DNA from: CAZGKW01 sp964526295 | GTDB taxonomy: Bacteria; Planctomycetota; Phycisphaerae; FEN-1346 | Length of the DNA stretch: 59,093 nucleotides | Direction: 5' to 3' | NCBI GenBank assembly: GCA_964526295.1 | Contig: CAZGKW010000026.1 | Span: forward strand, 1 to 59,093 | Part shown: piece by piece, positions 26,192-34,963 of the stretch | Numbering within the stretch: position 1 is the stretch's first letter | Layout of the letters: each line of letters starts with the position of its first letter | Position numbers and translations under genes: made by a program | Notes under the pieces: model-generated | What the model was told of the DNA's origin: nothing | The model's database searches: none | The model's input: only the letters and a program-made list of their open reading frames with translations

Positions 26192-27403
26192 GTGCGAATC
26201 GTCCACGTCATCACGCGGCTCATCCTGGGCGGGGCCCAGGAGAACACGCTCCTGTCGTGCCGCGAGTCGGCCCGGCGGGGGCACGACGTGACGCTCCTCG
26301 CGGGCCCGCCGGAGGGGCCGGAGGGCAGCCTTCTGGAAGAGGCCCGCCGCCTGCCCATCCGGACGGTGCTCGTCCCGGCCCTGGTGCGGGCCGTCCGGCC
26401 CTACAGCGACGCGGTGGCCTGGGGAGACCTCGTGAAGCACTTCCGCGACATCCGGCCCGACGTGGTCCACACCCATTCGTCGAAGGCGGGCGTCCTGGGC
26501 CGCCATGCCGCCCGGCGGGCCGGCGTCCCGTGCGTCGTCCACACGATCCACGGCCTGGCGTTCGACCGGTACGGCCCGGCGCCGGCGAACCGGCTCTATC
26601 GGGCGGCGGAGCGGCGGGCGGCACGCTGGAGCCACCGCCTGGTCGCCGTCTCGCGGCGGATGGCCGACCGGGCCGCCGAGGCGGGCCTCGCCCCGCGCGA
26701 CCGGATCGACGTCATCTACAGCGGCATCGAGACGGAGCGGTTCCGGGCGGCGGCGGACCGCCGCGAGGCCGTCCGTCGGCGATGGGGGGCCGATGGGGAG
26801 ACGTTCGTTTTCCTGAAGCTCGCCCGCCTGTTTCACCTGAAGGGGCACCGGTTCGTGCTGCCGGCGTTTGCCCGGGTGGCTCAGCGGAGGCCGAACGTGC
26901 GGCTGGTGCTGGTCGGTGAGGGAGTATTGAGGGGGCAACTGGAGACCCTGGCCCGTCAGTTGGGGGTCGCCGACCGGGTCCGCTTCGAGGGGCTCGTTGT
27001 ACGGGAGGAGGTGCCGGGCGTCCTGTGGGCGGCCGACGCCGTGGTCCACGCCGGGCTCCGCGAGGGCCTGGCGCGCGTTCTCGTGCAAGGAGGTCTGTGC
27101 GAGAGGCCGATTATAACGTACGATATTGGCGGGGCCCGCGAGGTCGTACAAGAGGGTGTCAACGGGGTGGTTCTGCCCCCGCCGAGGCCCGGCGCAGACC
27201 CCTTGGAGGGGGCCGCGCCCCTGGCCGAGGCCATGGACCGCTTGGCGGCCGATCCGGACGAGGCCCGGCGGATGGGCCGGCAGTGGCCCCAGGACGTCCT
27301 GGGCGAGTTCGATCACCGGCGGATGGTCGACCGGCTCCTGGACCTCTACGAAGGGATACTGCGGGGCGAACCGGGGGGCAGAGAGCAGCGCACGCCCGGC
27401 TGA
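26192..27403 (+). CDS. Glycosyltransferase family 4 protein
   Basis: Protein of 403 residues with GT-B layout. The N-terminal acceptor domain starts MRIVHVITRLILGGAQENT; VVHTHSSKAGVLGRHAARRAG and VYSG-type block VIYSGIETERF follow. The donor domain has LVGEGVLRGQLE, RVRFEGLV and the E-x7-E-type region HAGLREGLARVLVQG (first Glu replaced in the usual EGFG motif by LREGLA). Retaining transfer of a sugar onto a lipid or polysaccharide is expected for GT4. The start is GTG at 26192. Acceptor and donor are unknown; exopolysaccharide or LPS work is plausible. Confidence 0.88.
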   Translation: MRIVHVITRLILGGAQENTLLSCRESARRGHDVTLLAGPPEGPEGSLLEEARRLPIRTVLVPALVRAVRPYSDAVAWGDLVKHFRDIRPDVVHTHSSKAGVLGRHAARRAGVPCVVHTIHGLAFDRYGPAPANRLYRAAERRAARWSHRLVAVSRRMADRAAEAGLAPRDRIDVIYSGIETERFRAAADRREAVRRRWGADGETFVFLKLARLFHLKGHRFVLPAFARVAQRRPNVRLVLVGEGVLRGQLETLARQLGVADRVRFEGLVVREEVPGVLWAADAVVHAGLREGLARVLVQGGLCERPIITYDIGGAREVVQEGVNGVVLPPPRPGADPLEGAAPLAEAMDRLAADPDEARRMGRQWPQDVLGEFDHRRMVDRLLDLYEGILRGEPGGREQRTPG

Positions 27404-27415
27404 TGGAACGCACGC

Positions 27416-29716
27416 ATGGGTAGATGGACGGCGATTCTGGCGGCGGTCGTGGTCGCGGCGGCGGCGACCCCGGCCGCAGCGGCGACGGGTGCCGAGCTGG
27501 CGTCCCTCACGGCCCGGGCCGACCGCCTGGAGGGCGCCATCCGAACGGCCGCCACCGCCGCGGAGCGGAAGCGACTGACCGACGAGCTCGAGCTCGTCCG
27601 CCACCAGATCGGCCCGGTGGACGTCCGCGGCCGCCGGGTCCATCCCCAGGCGATGTGGCACGCCGAGGCGATCGAGCGGCTCGCGGCCGAGGAGAAGCGC
27701 CTGACGCGGCCCATGCGGACCCCGGGCACAGGCGTCGCGGCCCACGGGCGGTGCCAGGTCCGGCGGATGGGTCGGGCCTGTCTGACCCACGGGTGGCGGC
27801 TGCCGGCTGGGGCACTGAAGTATCAGGTGAACGTCTTCGGCCAGTACCTGGCGGTCAACCTGCCCCTCCTGGACGGGCGGTTCGACCGCCTCCTCGCGCA
27901 TCTGTCGAAGGAGGGGCGGCTGCCCGAAAGCAGCCCCCAGCGGGCCGCCATGAAGGAGCATCTCGACAAGGCCCGGGCCGGCGTCGAGGCCATGGGCCGG
28001 GCCGCGTCGGTCCTGGACGCGCCGGACGTGTCGGTCGAGCCGGGGGCGGCCGCCAAGTCGTTGGGGGAGTTCCTGGAGGGGCTTCGGGCGGTCGTCGAGG
28101 CGGTGGAGGACCTCGACCGGGGGGCCGACGGGGGGGAAGTTGACGCTTCCGACGAGGCGGCGTCGCCCGCCGAACCCGCGGGCCGGCCTCCTCCGATGAC
28201 CGATGAGGAGACGGCGACGCTGGCGGCCGTTCGGAAACGGGCCGAGGCCCTCGACGGCGAGGACTGGGCCGAGGTCCGGCGGTTCCTCGAGCGGTACGCC
28301 TCGGCCGTCGAGAACGGCTTCCAGGTCGCCAGCGCACGCCCGAAGGCCCGGGAGTTCCTCGACCAGATCGACCGGGCCGCCAGGCTGGCCGCCGACCTCT
28401 CCGAATCGAAGGTGGCGTACCCGGCGTACCTGGAGGAGAAGCGCCAGGACCTCACCCAGGCGCTCCAGCTCATGGAGGGCCCCCTGGAGCGGGCCAACGG
28501 CTACGCCCGTCTCGCCCGGCTGGAGGGAACCGACGAGCTCCGCCGCCGGATCGAAGCGGGCGGCCTGGAGCCCGAGGGCGGGCAGGGTGTCCTGTACGCC
28601 CGGCTCGTGACCTGGGACGAGATGCGGCAGTCGGTCGACCCGGCGGTCCTCTCGCAGGCCCAGGTCCTCCTCCGGGCGTGCGACCGCGTGGCCGAGGTCT
28701 GTAGCCGGCTCCCCGACTGGCCGCCCGAGCCGATGACCGGCCGCCTGGCCGACCTGTACGACCGGAAGGCGGCGGACTTCAGGAAGTCGGCTTCCGAGGC
28801 CGGCATGCACTTCCCGGCCGACCGTACGAAAGGCATCCCGGCGATGGCCGCGGCCCAGCGGGAAGCCGACGACCTGGCCCTGCTCGTCCGGGCCGACCGG
28901 GTCATTCAGGCCGTCCGGCGGTACCTCCCCGCCCGGGCCCAGGCGATGTACGCCCGGCTCCTGCCGCCCGCCCAGGGGCTCGTCCTGGGACGGGACGACG
29001 CGGCCCGGCAGAAGTTGACCTCGCTGGTCCGGCCGTTCGAGGGGCTGGAGGCGTTCCCGCTGCCGGATGCGCGGCACGCGCGGTCGGCCCAGCGGCTGGT
29101 CGGCCGGAGCTACACGAAGGCCCGGAGCGTCTTCAGCCGCGACGTGGCCCTGGGCATCGACGCCGCCACCAAGGGCGACCCCGCCCCCCTGAGTCGGGCC
29201 CTCTACGCCCGGTGGCTGTTCGAGCTGCTCCTGCACCGGTCCATCGCCCTGACGGACGGGCTGGAGGAGGCCGGCGTGGCGAACCTGCCGCGCCTGCCGA
29301 TGCCCCCCACGGTGTGGGAGCCGTTCGTCGAGAAGCTCGACCAGGACCTGCGGTCACGGTTCGCCCGCTACGCCGGCTTCGGGGCCCAGACCCACACCTG
29401 GATGAAAGCGCCCGAGGTGTGGGACATCGTCTACCAGCCGGTCCTGGCGGCCCAGCGCCTGGCCGTCGACGGCCGCACCGAAGGCGAAAGCGACGCCGCC
29501 TTCCTCCTCAGGAACCTCGACCGGACGACCGTCGCGGACCCCTCCTGGACACAGTGGTACTCGTGGGCGGGGGCCTACCACGCCGTCGAGGCGGCCACCA
29601 CCATGAACGCCGGCCAAGGCGCTGCCGCGGACTGGCACCGCAGCATGATCCACCTCTACGGCCGCACGTACCAGTGGGTGAAGCTGGAGCGAGCGGAGGC
29701 CGTGGTTCACCCCTGA
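27416..29716 (+). CDS. Large secreted protein of unknown function
   Basis: Protein of 766 residues with a signal peptide (MGRWTAILAAVVVAAAATPAAA, cleavage near 22). Residues 25-65 look like a short coiled coil (LTARADRLEGAIRTAATAAE). There is a Cys pair CQVRRMGRAC near 118-127, an acidic linker near 238-265 and then long, mostly helical sequence to the end (WEPFVEKLDQDLRSRFARY near 623-641, DPSWTQWYSWAGAYHAVEA near 705-723). No domain is recognised. Twelve bases separate it from the glycosyltransferase stop, so it is probably in the truA-GT4 transcript. A periplasmic or surface role is inferred. Confidence 0.75.
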   Translation: MGRWTAILAAVVVAAAATPAAAATGAELASLTARADRLEGAIRTAATAAERKRLTDELELVRHQIGPVDVRGRRVHPQAMWHAEAIERLAAEEKRLTRPMRTPGTGVAAHGRCQVRRMGRACLTHGWRLPAGALKYQVNVFGQYLAVNLPLLDGRFDRLLAHLSKEGRLPESSPQRAAMKEHLDKARAGVEAMGRAASVLDAPDVSVEPGAAAKSLGEFLEGLRAVVEAVEDLDRGADGGEVDASDEAASPAEPAGRPPPMTDEETATLAAVRKRAEALDGEDWAEVRRFLERYASAVENGFQVASARPKAREFLDQIDRAARLAADLSESKVAYPAYLEEKRQDLTQALQLMEGPLERANGYARLARLEGTDELRRRIEAGGLEPEGGQGVLYARLVTWDEMRQSVDPAVLSQAQVLLRACDRVAEVCSRLPDWPPEPMTGRLADLYDRKAADFRKSASEAGMHFPADRTKGIPAMAAAQREADDLALLVRADRVIQAVRRYLPARAQAMYARLLPPAQGLVLGRDDAARQKLTSLVRPFEGLEAFPLPDARHARSAQRLVGRSYTKARSVFSRDVALGIDAATKGDPAPLSRALYARWLFELLLHRSIALTDGLEEAGVANLPRLPMPPTVWEPFVEKLDQDLRSRFARYAGFGAQTHTWMKAPEVWDIVYQPVLAAQRLAVDGRTEGESDAAFLLRNLDRTTVADPSWTQWYSWAGAYHAVEAATTMNAGQGAAADWHRSMIHLYGRTYQWVKLERAEAVVHP

Positions 29717-29889
29717 GCGGTCGCTTCGCCATCTGTCTTGCCCGTGGCGTCATGGACGGGCCGGCATCTTCGGGGGGTGGGGGCCGGCGCCGACCCGATC
29801 GCCGCGCCGTCGAACGCCGGAGAGCACCGGCGGCATCGGGACGGGTTCCACGGCGGCCGCTAGGATCGCCGGCGGGGCCGGTGCCGCCG

Positions 29890-31725
29890 TCAGTCGGCCG
29901 TGATGCGTTCGGCGGCGGCGTCCCAGCCGATCGAGGCCCGGCCGATCGAAAGGACCGTCGTCAGTCCCTCGCCGGCGATTCGGGCCGACGGCGGCCGGCC
30001 GCTCCCCACGAGCATCACCACCCACAGGTCGGCGCTCGAGCCGCGGGTCTCGATCCGAAGCGGGTCGCCCGTCTTCACCGTCGCGTCGGCTGGGGCAAGG
30101 ACCCAGCCCTTCACGAAACCGTCCCGGCCGGTGAGGGTGAAGGTCGGTCGTCCGCTCTCGGTGCCGCTCGTGCTCTCGATACCGTCGTCGTCCTGTTCGC
30201 TTCCCAGGTTGGCCTGCCAGGTGTAGGTGTGCTCGTCGTCGCTCGCGATGCGGTCGAGCGTCGACAGGAGGGCGACCGACTCGCTCATCCGGACGAGGTA
30301 GTGCCGCTTCACGTCCTGGACGCCGAAGGTCGGATAGAGCTTCCCGCCGCCGACGATGACGTAGCCGCCGGAGGTGTCGGCCTCGAAGTGGACCTTCTCG
30401 CCCGTCAGGTTGGTGGCCTTCTTGAAATTGTACTTCCCATCCACGAGGAGCGAGCTGCAGAGGTCGTTGTCGCGTTTCTTGCCGGGCCCCCCGATGAACC
30501 GGGTGTTCCAGGCCATCAGGTTGAGGGCCAGGACCTCCGGCTGGTCCCAGGCGTGGCCGTGATGGTGGGCGTCGGCCATGACGCTCGTCAGGACGTCGCC
30601 CGAGTCCTTCCACCGGTTGCGGAAGAAGTAGTAGCCGTGCGAGTCGGCGACGCCCGCCGGGTAGACGCCCGTCGGGTCGCGCGGCGTGACCTGCGTCGGG
30701 TAATAGAGGACCGACCAGACGGTGCCGGCCCGGTCGGAGTCGAACTTGTCCTGCGGTCCGCCGGGGGCCAGGCGGCCCATGTGCCGATCGTACCACCAGA
30801 CGAAGTAGGGGAGCTCCTCGGCGGGGGCCAAGCTCAGCAGCAGGCTGGCCCAGCCCTCGTCATAGTTCGACGTGTGCGCGACGCCCGTCTGGACAAACTT
30901 CCGCTCGTGCGGCTGGAACGAATGGGTGTACATCGCCATCTTCCACCAGGGGCGCGTCTCGGCCACCTTCCGCAGCTCGTCGTCGCCCACGCTCTCGCAC
31001 GCGTAGACCGCCGGCAGGAGGAACGCGCCGGGATACTCCGTGTAGCCGGCGCCTTCCTGGGTGACGCCGAGGTCGCCGAAGCCGTTCTTCATGTGGAGGA
31101 CGAGCTGGCGCTTGAGGTACTGGTAGCGGTTGGCCCGGGCCCCTTCCTCGCCGGCGGCCAGCATCAGGACGAGCTCGCCCCCCCGGCAGACGGCGACCCA
31201 GTTCGACCCGCGGACGTCGCCGAAGTTGGCGTGACCGTACTTCGGCCACAGGTCGAGGGCCTCGATCATCTTGCCGCGGACGAAGCCCCGCTGCTCGTCG
31301 GTCCACAGGGGGTAGCACCAGTCGTAGGGGATGGCCAGGCCCATCGACATCATCGCCCGGGACAGGCCGTAGCCGGTGTGGGCGAAGCGTTCCTGCTTCG
31401 GGTCGGTGTAGACCTCGCGGATGATGTCGAAGGCCCGGTCGGCGTATCGTCGAGCGGCCGGGCCGTCCGAGAGCAGGGCCATCAGGGCGGCCTCGCGGGC
31501 CGCGTACGACCGGGCGTACTTGGTGGGGTTGCCCCCTTCGTAGGCGGCGACGTCGCCACCGTCGACGCGGGACTTGAGGGCCCCCAGCGCCGCAGCATGA
31601 TGCGACCCGGGGGCCTTCGCCGCCGCCTTGACTGCGGCGACCCGCTCGGGCGTAACGAACAGGCGGGGGTGGGTCGCCTCGGCGGCCGGCGCCGCCGCCA
31701 GCAGGACGGCTGCCAGGTGCTGCAT
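29890..31725 (-). CDS. Secreted heparinase II/III-like lyase
   Basis: Protein of 611 residues with a short signal peptide (MQHLAAVLLAAAPAAEA). THPRLFVTPERVAAVKAAAK at the mature N-terminus is a common opening of heparinase II/III and alginate-lyase-type proteins. The helical toroid includes GLSRAMMSMGLAIPYDWCY, GGELVLMLAAGEEG and GVTQEGAGYTEYPGAFLL. The beta part includes GYYFFRNRWKDSGDVL and ADAHHHGHAWDQPEVLAL, where the clustered His residues probably hold the catalytic His or a metal. It would cleave acidic polysaccharide chains by beta-elimination in the periplasm. It is shorter than the lyase at 51-3182. The start follows AAAGGAG. Confidence 0.78.
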   Translation of the reverse strand: MQHLAAVLLAAAPAAEATHPRLFVTPERVAAVKAAAKAPGSHHAAALGALKSRVDGGDVAAYEGGNPTKYARSYAAREAALMALLSDGPAARRYADRAFDIIREVYTDPKQERFAHTGYGLSRAMMSMGLAIPYDWCYPLWTDEQRGFVRGKMIEALDLWPKYGHANFGDVRGSNWVAVCRGGELVLMLAAGEEGARANRYQYLKRQLVLHMKNGFGDLGVTQEGAGYTEYPGAFLLPAVYACESVGDDELRKVAETRPWWKMAMYTHSFQPHERKFVQTGVAHTSNYDEGWASLLLSLAPAEELPYFVWWYDRHMGRLAPGGPQDKFDSDRAGTVWSVLYYPTQVTPRDPTGVYPAGVADSHGYYFFRNRWKDSGDVLTSVMADAHHHGHAWDQPEVLALNLMAWNTRFIGGPGKKRDNDLCSSLLVDGKYNFKKATNLTGEKVHFEADTSGGYVIVGGGKLYPTFGVQDVKRHYLVRMSESVALLSTLDRIASDDEHTYTWQANLGSEQDDDGIESTSGTESGRPTFTLTGRDGFVKGWVLAPADATVKTGDPLRIETRGSSADLWVVMLVGSGRPPSARIAGEGLTTVLSIGRASIGWDAAAERITAD

Positions 31726-31960
31726 GGTGCGACTCCTTTCCTCTGGCCGGCGCGCTCGGCCGGAGCCGGCGACGGCTGAACGGCGGCAGGCGGCGCCGGG
31801 GCGGCGGGTCGGCTTTCCGATGGCGCCCCCAGAAACCCGGCCGCCGGGGTCCGGTTCCGCCGGTTCCGATACGAGGCCGGGCTTGGCCGCCGGCGGCTCC
31901 CGCTAAGCCATCCAGGCGAGCCGACCGGGTCGGCGGCCCGAGCGCCGCAGCACTACGCGG

Positions 31961-31989
31961 TTGACACTTCGCCTCCGTTCCGATACAAG
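31961..31989 (+). promoter_or_regulatory. argG promoter
   Basis: A perfect TTGACA at 31961-31966, 17-base spacer and TACAAG at 31984-31989. Transcription should start near 31996, leaving a leader of about 158 bases ahead of the argG ATG. Confidence 0.7.
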
Positions 31990-32023
31990 ACCCGCGCCCT
32001 TCGGTGCGCCCGCACGCCGCCCC

Positions 32024-32071
32024 GGAGTCCTCTCGGGCCGCAACAGGCGGCCGATCGGAGGACCGGACTCC
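32024..32071 (+). promoter_or_regulatory. Nested hairpin in the argG leader
   Basis: GGAGTCC (32024-32030) pairs with GGACTCC (32065-32071). Inside, GGCCGC (32036-32041) pairs with GCGGCC (32047-32052) across the loop AACAG. The element sits in the predicted 158-base argG leader and could be a regulatory RNA or attenuator. Function is not shown. Confidence 0.45.
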
Positions 32072-32153
32072 CCGCGGGAGCGGGCGCCGCCGGGGACTGC
32101 CGCCAGGGGGCCGCGAGGGGGCCCGGACCGTCAAGCTATCGGGAGGACCTGAG

Positions 32154-33389
32154 ATGGACGTCAAAGAGGTCGAGAAGAAGGTTGCCGACACGCCCGTGCC
32201 GGAGGTCAAGAAGGTCGCCCTGGCCTATTCGGGGGGCCTGGACTCGAGCCTGGCGATCGAGCTCTTGCGCCGCAAGTACGAGGTCGACGAGGTCGTCGCC
32301 ATCACGTGCGACGTCGGCCAGGGCGAGGAGGAGATCGCCGCCGGCGAGGCCAAGGCCGCCAAGCTCGGCGTCGAGCCCATCCTCATCGACCTGAAGGAGG
32401 AGTTCACCGAGAACTGGATGGCCAAGGCCATCCGGGCCAACTCCGACTACGAGGGCTACCCGGTCTCGACGTCGATGACCCGCCAGCTCGTCGCCCGCGA
32501 GGTCGCCCTGAAGGGCCGGGAGCTGGGCTGCGACGCCCTCATGGAAGGCTCCAGCGGCAAGGGCAACGACCAGTACCGGATGCACAACGTGTTCAAGATG
32601 TTCGCCCCGGACCTGAAGATCCTGGTGCCGGTCCGCGACTTCGACCTGACGCGCGGCGAGGAGAAGGAGCTGTGCCTGGCGTGGGGCGTCCCGGTGGACG
32701 AGCAGATCGAGGGCGGCGACGACAAGACCATGTGGTGCCGCTCGATCGCCTCCGGGGCCATCGGCCTGGACCAGGAGCTGCCCGACGACATCTGGATGTG
32801 GCTCGTCCCGCCCGAGAACGCTCCCGACGAGACCGCCGAGGTCGAGCTGACGTTCACCGAGGGCATCCCGACGCACCTGGACGGAAAGGCGATGCCCCTC
32901 GGGGAGCTGGTGCCGGCCCTGAACGAGACGGCGGGCGCCGCCGGCGTCGGCCGTATCGACATGTTCGAAGACGGCATCATGGACCTCAAGAGCCGCGAGA
33001 TGTACGAGGCCCCTGCCGCCCACGTCGTCCTCAAGGTCCACCGCGACCTGGAGCAGTTCTGCCTGACGAAGGACGAGCTGGAGTTCAAGCGGATCGTCGA
33101 TGCCAAGTGGGCGTATCTGACGTACCACGGGATGTGGTATCATCCTCTGAAGCGGGAGCTGGACGCCTTCGTCGCGGCCAGCCAGCGGTTCGTCGCCGGG
33201 ACGTACCGGGTGGGCCTGTACAAGGGGAACATCACGATCCTGTCGCGCCGGAGTGAGACGAGCCTCTTCTCGCCGGAGATCCGCTCGATCAAGGCCACCG
33301 GGTTCTCGCAGAAGATGTGCCAGGACGCCGCCCGCATCCGCGGCCTGCCGTTCGAGATCCTCGCGAAGCGCGGCGGCATCGAGGGGTAA
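32154..33389 (+). CDS. argG: Argininosuccinate synthase
   Basis: Protein of 411 residues. The ATP-pyrophosphatase loop AYSGGLDSSLA lies at about 23-33, followed by CDVGQGEE, the citrulline/aspartate-contact segment MEGSSGKGNDQYR near 125-137, and PVRDFDLTRGEEK. It condenses citrulline and aspartate into argininosuccinate. The ATG at 32154 follows GGGAGG at good spacing, chosen over an upstream in-frame extension through the leader. It is followed by argH, giving the last two steps of arginine synthesis. Confidence 0.97.
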   Translation: MDVKEVEKKVADTPVPEVKKVALAYSGGLDSSLAIELLRRKYEVDEVVAITCDVGQGEEEIAAGEAKAAKLGVEPILIDLKEEFTENWMAKAIRANSDYEGYPVSTSMTRQLVAREVALKGRELGCDALMEGSSGKGNDQYRMHNVFKMFAPDLKILVPVRDFDLTRGEEKELCLAWGVPVDEQIEGGDDKTMWCRSIASGAIGLDQELPDDIWMWLVPPENAPDETAEVELTFTEGIPTHLDGKAMPLGELVPALNETAGAAGVGRIDMFEDGIMDLKSREMYEAPAAHVVLKVHRDLEQFCLTKDELEFKRIVDAKWAYLTYHGMWYHPLKRELDAFVAASQRFVAGTYRVGLYKGNITILSRRSETSLFSPEIRSIKATGFSQKMCQDAARIRGLPFEILAKRGGIEG

Positions 33390-33588
33390 GGTGAGTGCCT
33401 GAGTACCGAAGTACCTGAGTGCCTGAGAACGGCGAACGGTGTCGCTCCGAGCCGGGCGCGGGCTTGTCCGTCGTTGTAGCCTTGGCGAAGACGGAAGTTT
33501 ACCCGCCGTCCTTGTGGCGGGCACGCGGGGACGCTGTGCCGCGCCAATACGCCTATCACGCCGATGCAGTTGCGGTGGACGCTTGACC
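33390..33588. other. argG-argH spacer with short direct repeats
   Basis: Soon after the argG stop, GAGTGCCTGAG, GAGTACCGAAG, TACCTGAGTGCCTGAG run in near-tandem (33392-33426). The rest has no evident signal except the region before the argH ATG. Confidence 0.4.
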
Positions 33589-34935
33589 ATGGCCAAGCTC
33601 TGGGACAAAGGCTACGCGATTGACACCGACGTCGAGCGGTTCACCGTCGGCGAGGATTACCGCCTCGACCGGGACCTGGTGCGGGCCGACGTCGCCGGCT
33701 CCGCCGCCCACGCCGCCATGCTCGCCGCCGTCGGCATCCTCACCCAGGACGAGCTGGCGAAGCTCAAGGACGGCCTGCGGCACATCCTGATCGACTTCGC
33801 CGACGGCCAGTTCTCCATCCGCCCCGACCAGGAGGACGTCCACACCGCCGTCGAGGAGTACCTGACGGACCTGCTGCGCGACCTCGGCAAGAAGCTCCAC
33901 ACCGGCCGGAGCCGCAACGACCAGGTCCTGCTGGACCTCAGGCTCTACGGCAAGGAGAAGCTCCACGCTCTCGCCGACGGGCTCATCACGCTCGTCCGCG
34001 CGCTGGCGGCGTTTGCGAAGCAGCACGAGTTCGTCCCCATGCCGGGCCGGACGCACATGCAGATCGCCATGCCGTCAAGCCTGGGCCTGTGGGCCGGGGC
34101 GGCGGCCGAAGCGCTCCTCGACGACCTGGAGCTCCTAAAAGGCGCTCATGCCCTGACGGACCAGTCGCCCCTCGGGTCCGGCGCGGCCTACGGGTCGGCC
34201 CTGCCGCTCGACCGGGCGATGGTGGCCCGCCTGCTCGGCTTCTCGCGGGTCCAGAACAACGTCCTCTACTGCGCGAATTCGCGCGGCAAGGCCGAGCTGG
34301 CGACCCTCCAGGCGTGCGGCCAGGTCATGCTCGACCTGGCGCGCCTGGCCCAGGACCTGATGATCGGCTCGATGCCCGAGTTCGGCTACTTCCGCATCCC
34401 GAAGGAGCTCTGCACGGGCTCGTCGATGATGCCGCAGAAGCGGAACCCGTGCGGCCTGGAGCTGGTGCGGGCGAAGGCCGCCGCGGTCCTCGCCGACGGG
34501 CAGGGCGTGGCGGGGGTCTTGCGGGCCCTGCCGTCGGGCTACAACCGCGACTTCCAGGAGACCAAGGGGCCGTTCATGCGGGGCCTCGAGGCGACCCTCG
34601 GCAGCCTCCGCGTGATGACCGTCACGTTCGAGAAGCTCGAAGTGATCGAGGCGAACCTTCGCAAAGGCTTCATCCCGGAGATCTTCGCCACCGACCGGGC
34701 CCTGGAGCTGGTGGCTGAAGGCACCCCGTTTCGCGATGCCTACCGCGAGGTGGCCGCGCATCTCGACGAGCTGGCCGCGCGCGACCCGGTGGTGAACCTC
34801 GAATCGAAGGCCCTTCAGGGCGGCCCGGGGAACCTGGGCCTGGAGCGCCTCGCGAAGCGGGCCGACGCGGGCGAGGCGTGGCTCAAGTCCGTCCGCGACC
34901 CGTTCCGCCGGGCCCTCGAAGCCGTCCTCGAATGA
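33589..34935 (+). CDS. argH: Argininosuccinate lyase
   Basis: Protein of 448 residues: MAKLWDKGYAIDTDVERFTVGED at the start is the usual ArgH opening, KLHTGRSRNDQV (near 99-110) binds substrate, PGRTHMQIAMP follows, and the fumarase-superfamily signature GSSMMPQKRNP lies near 277-287 with the catalytic Ser loop. It splits argininosuccinate into arginine and fumarate. The ATG at 33589 matches the family N-terminus; the frame is open for 50 codons upstream but that part is not ArgH-like. Confidence 0.97.
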   Translation: MAKLWDKGYAIDTDVERFTVGEDYRLDRDLVRADVAGSAAHAAMLAAVGILTQDELAKLKDGLRHILIDFADGQFSIRPDQEDVHTAVEEYLTDLLRDLGKKLHTGRSRNDQVLLDLRLYGKEKLHALADGLITLVRALAAFAKQHEFVPMPGRTHMQIAMPSSLGLWAGAAAEALLDDLELLKGAHALTDQSPLGSGAAYGSALPLDRAMVARLLGFSRVQNNVLYCANSRGKAELATLQACGQVMLDLARLAQDLMIGSMPEFGYFRIPKELCTGSSMMPQKRNPCGLELVRAKAAAVLADGQGVAGVLRALPSGYNRDFQETKGPFMRGLEATLGSLRVMTVTFEKLEVIEANLRKGFIPEIFATDRALELVAEGTPFRDAYREVAAHLDELAARDPVVNLESKALQGGPGNLGLERLAKRADAGEAWLKSVRDPFRRALEAVLE

Positions 34936-34963
34936 CACGCCGCCCGGCGGGGAAGGAAGGCCG

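Larger units (their letters stand above)
31726..32153. other. Divergent intergenic region with argG promoter and long leader
   Basis: A 428-base gap between the leftward lyase and argG. No gene is supported. It contains the argG promoter at 31961-31989 and a structured leader (see 32024-32071). The remainder (31740-31950) is G+C-rich without visible signals. Confidence 0.6.

Noticed and set aside
33392..33426. Possible CRISPR-like or microsatellite array in the argG-argH gap
   Set aside because: Only short near-tandem words of about 10 bases, too few and without spacers.
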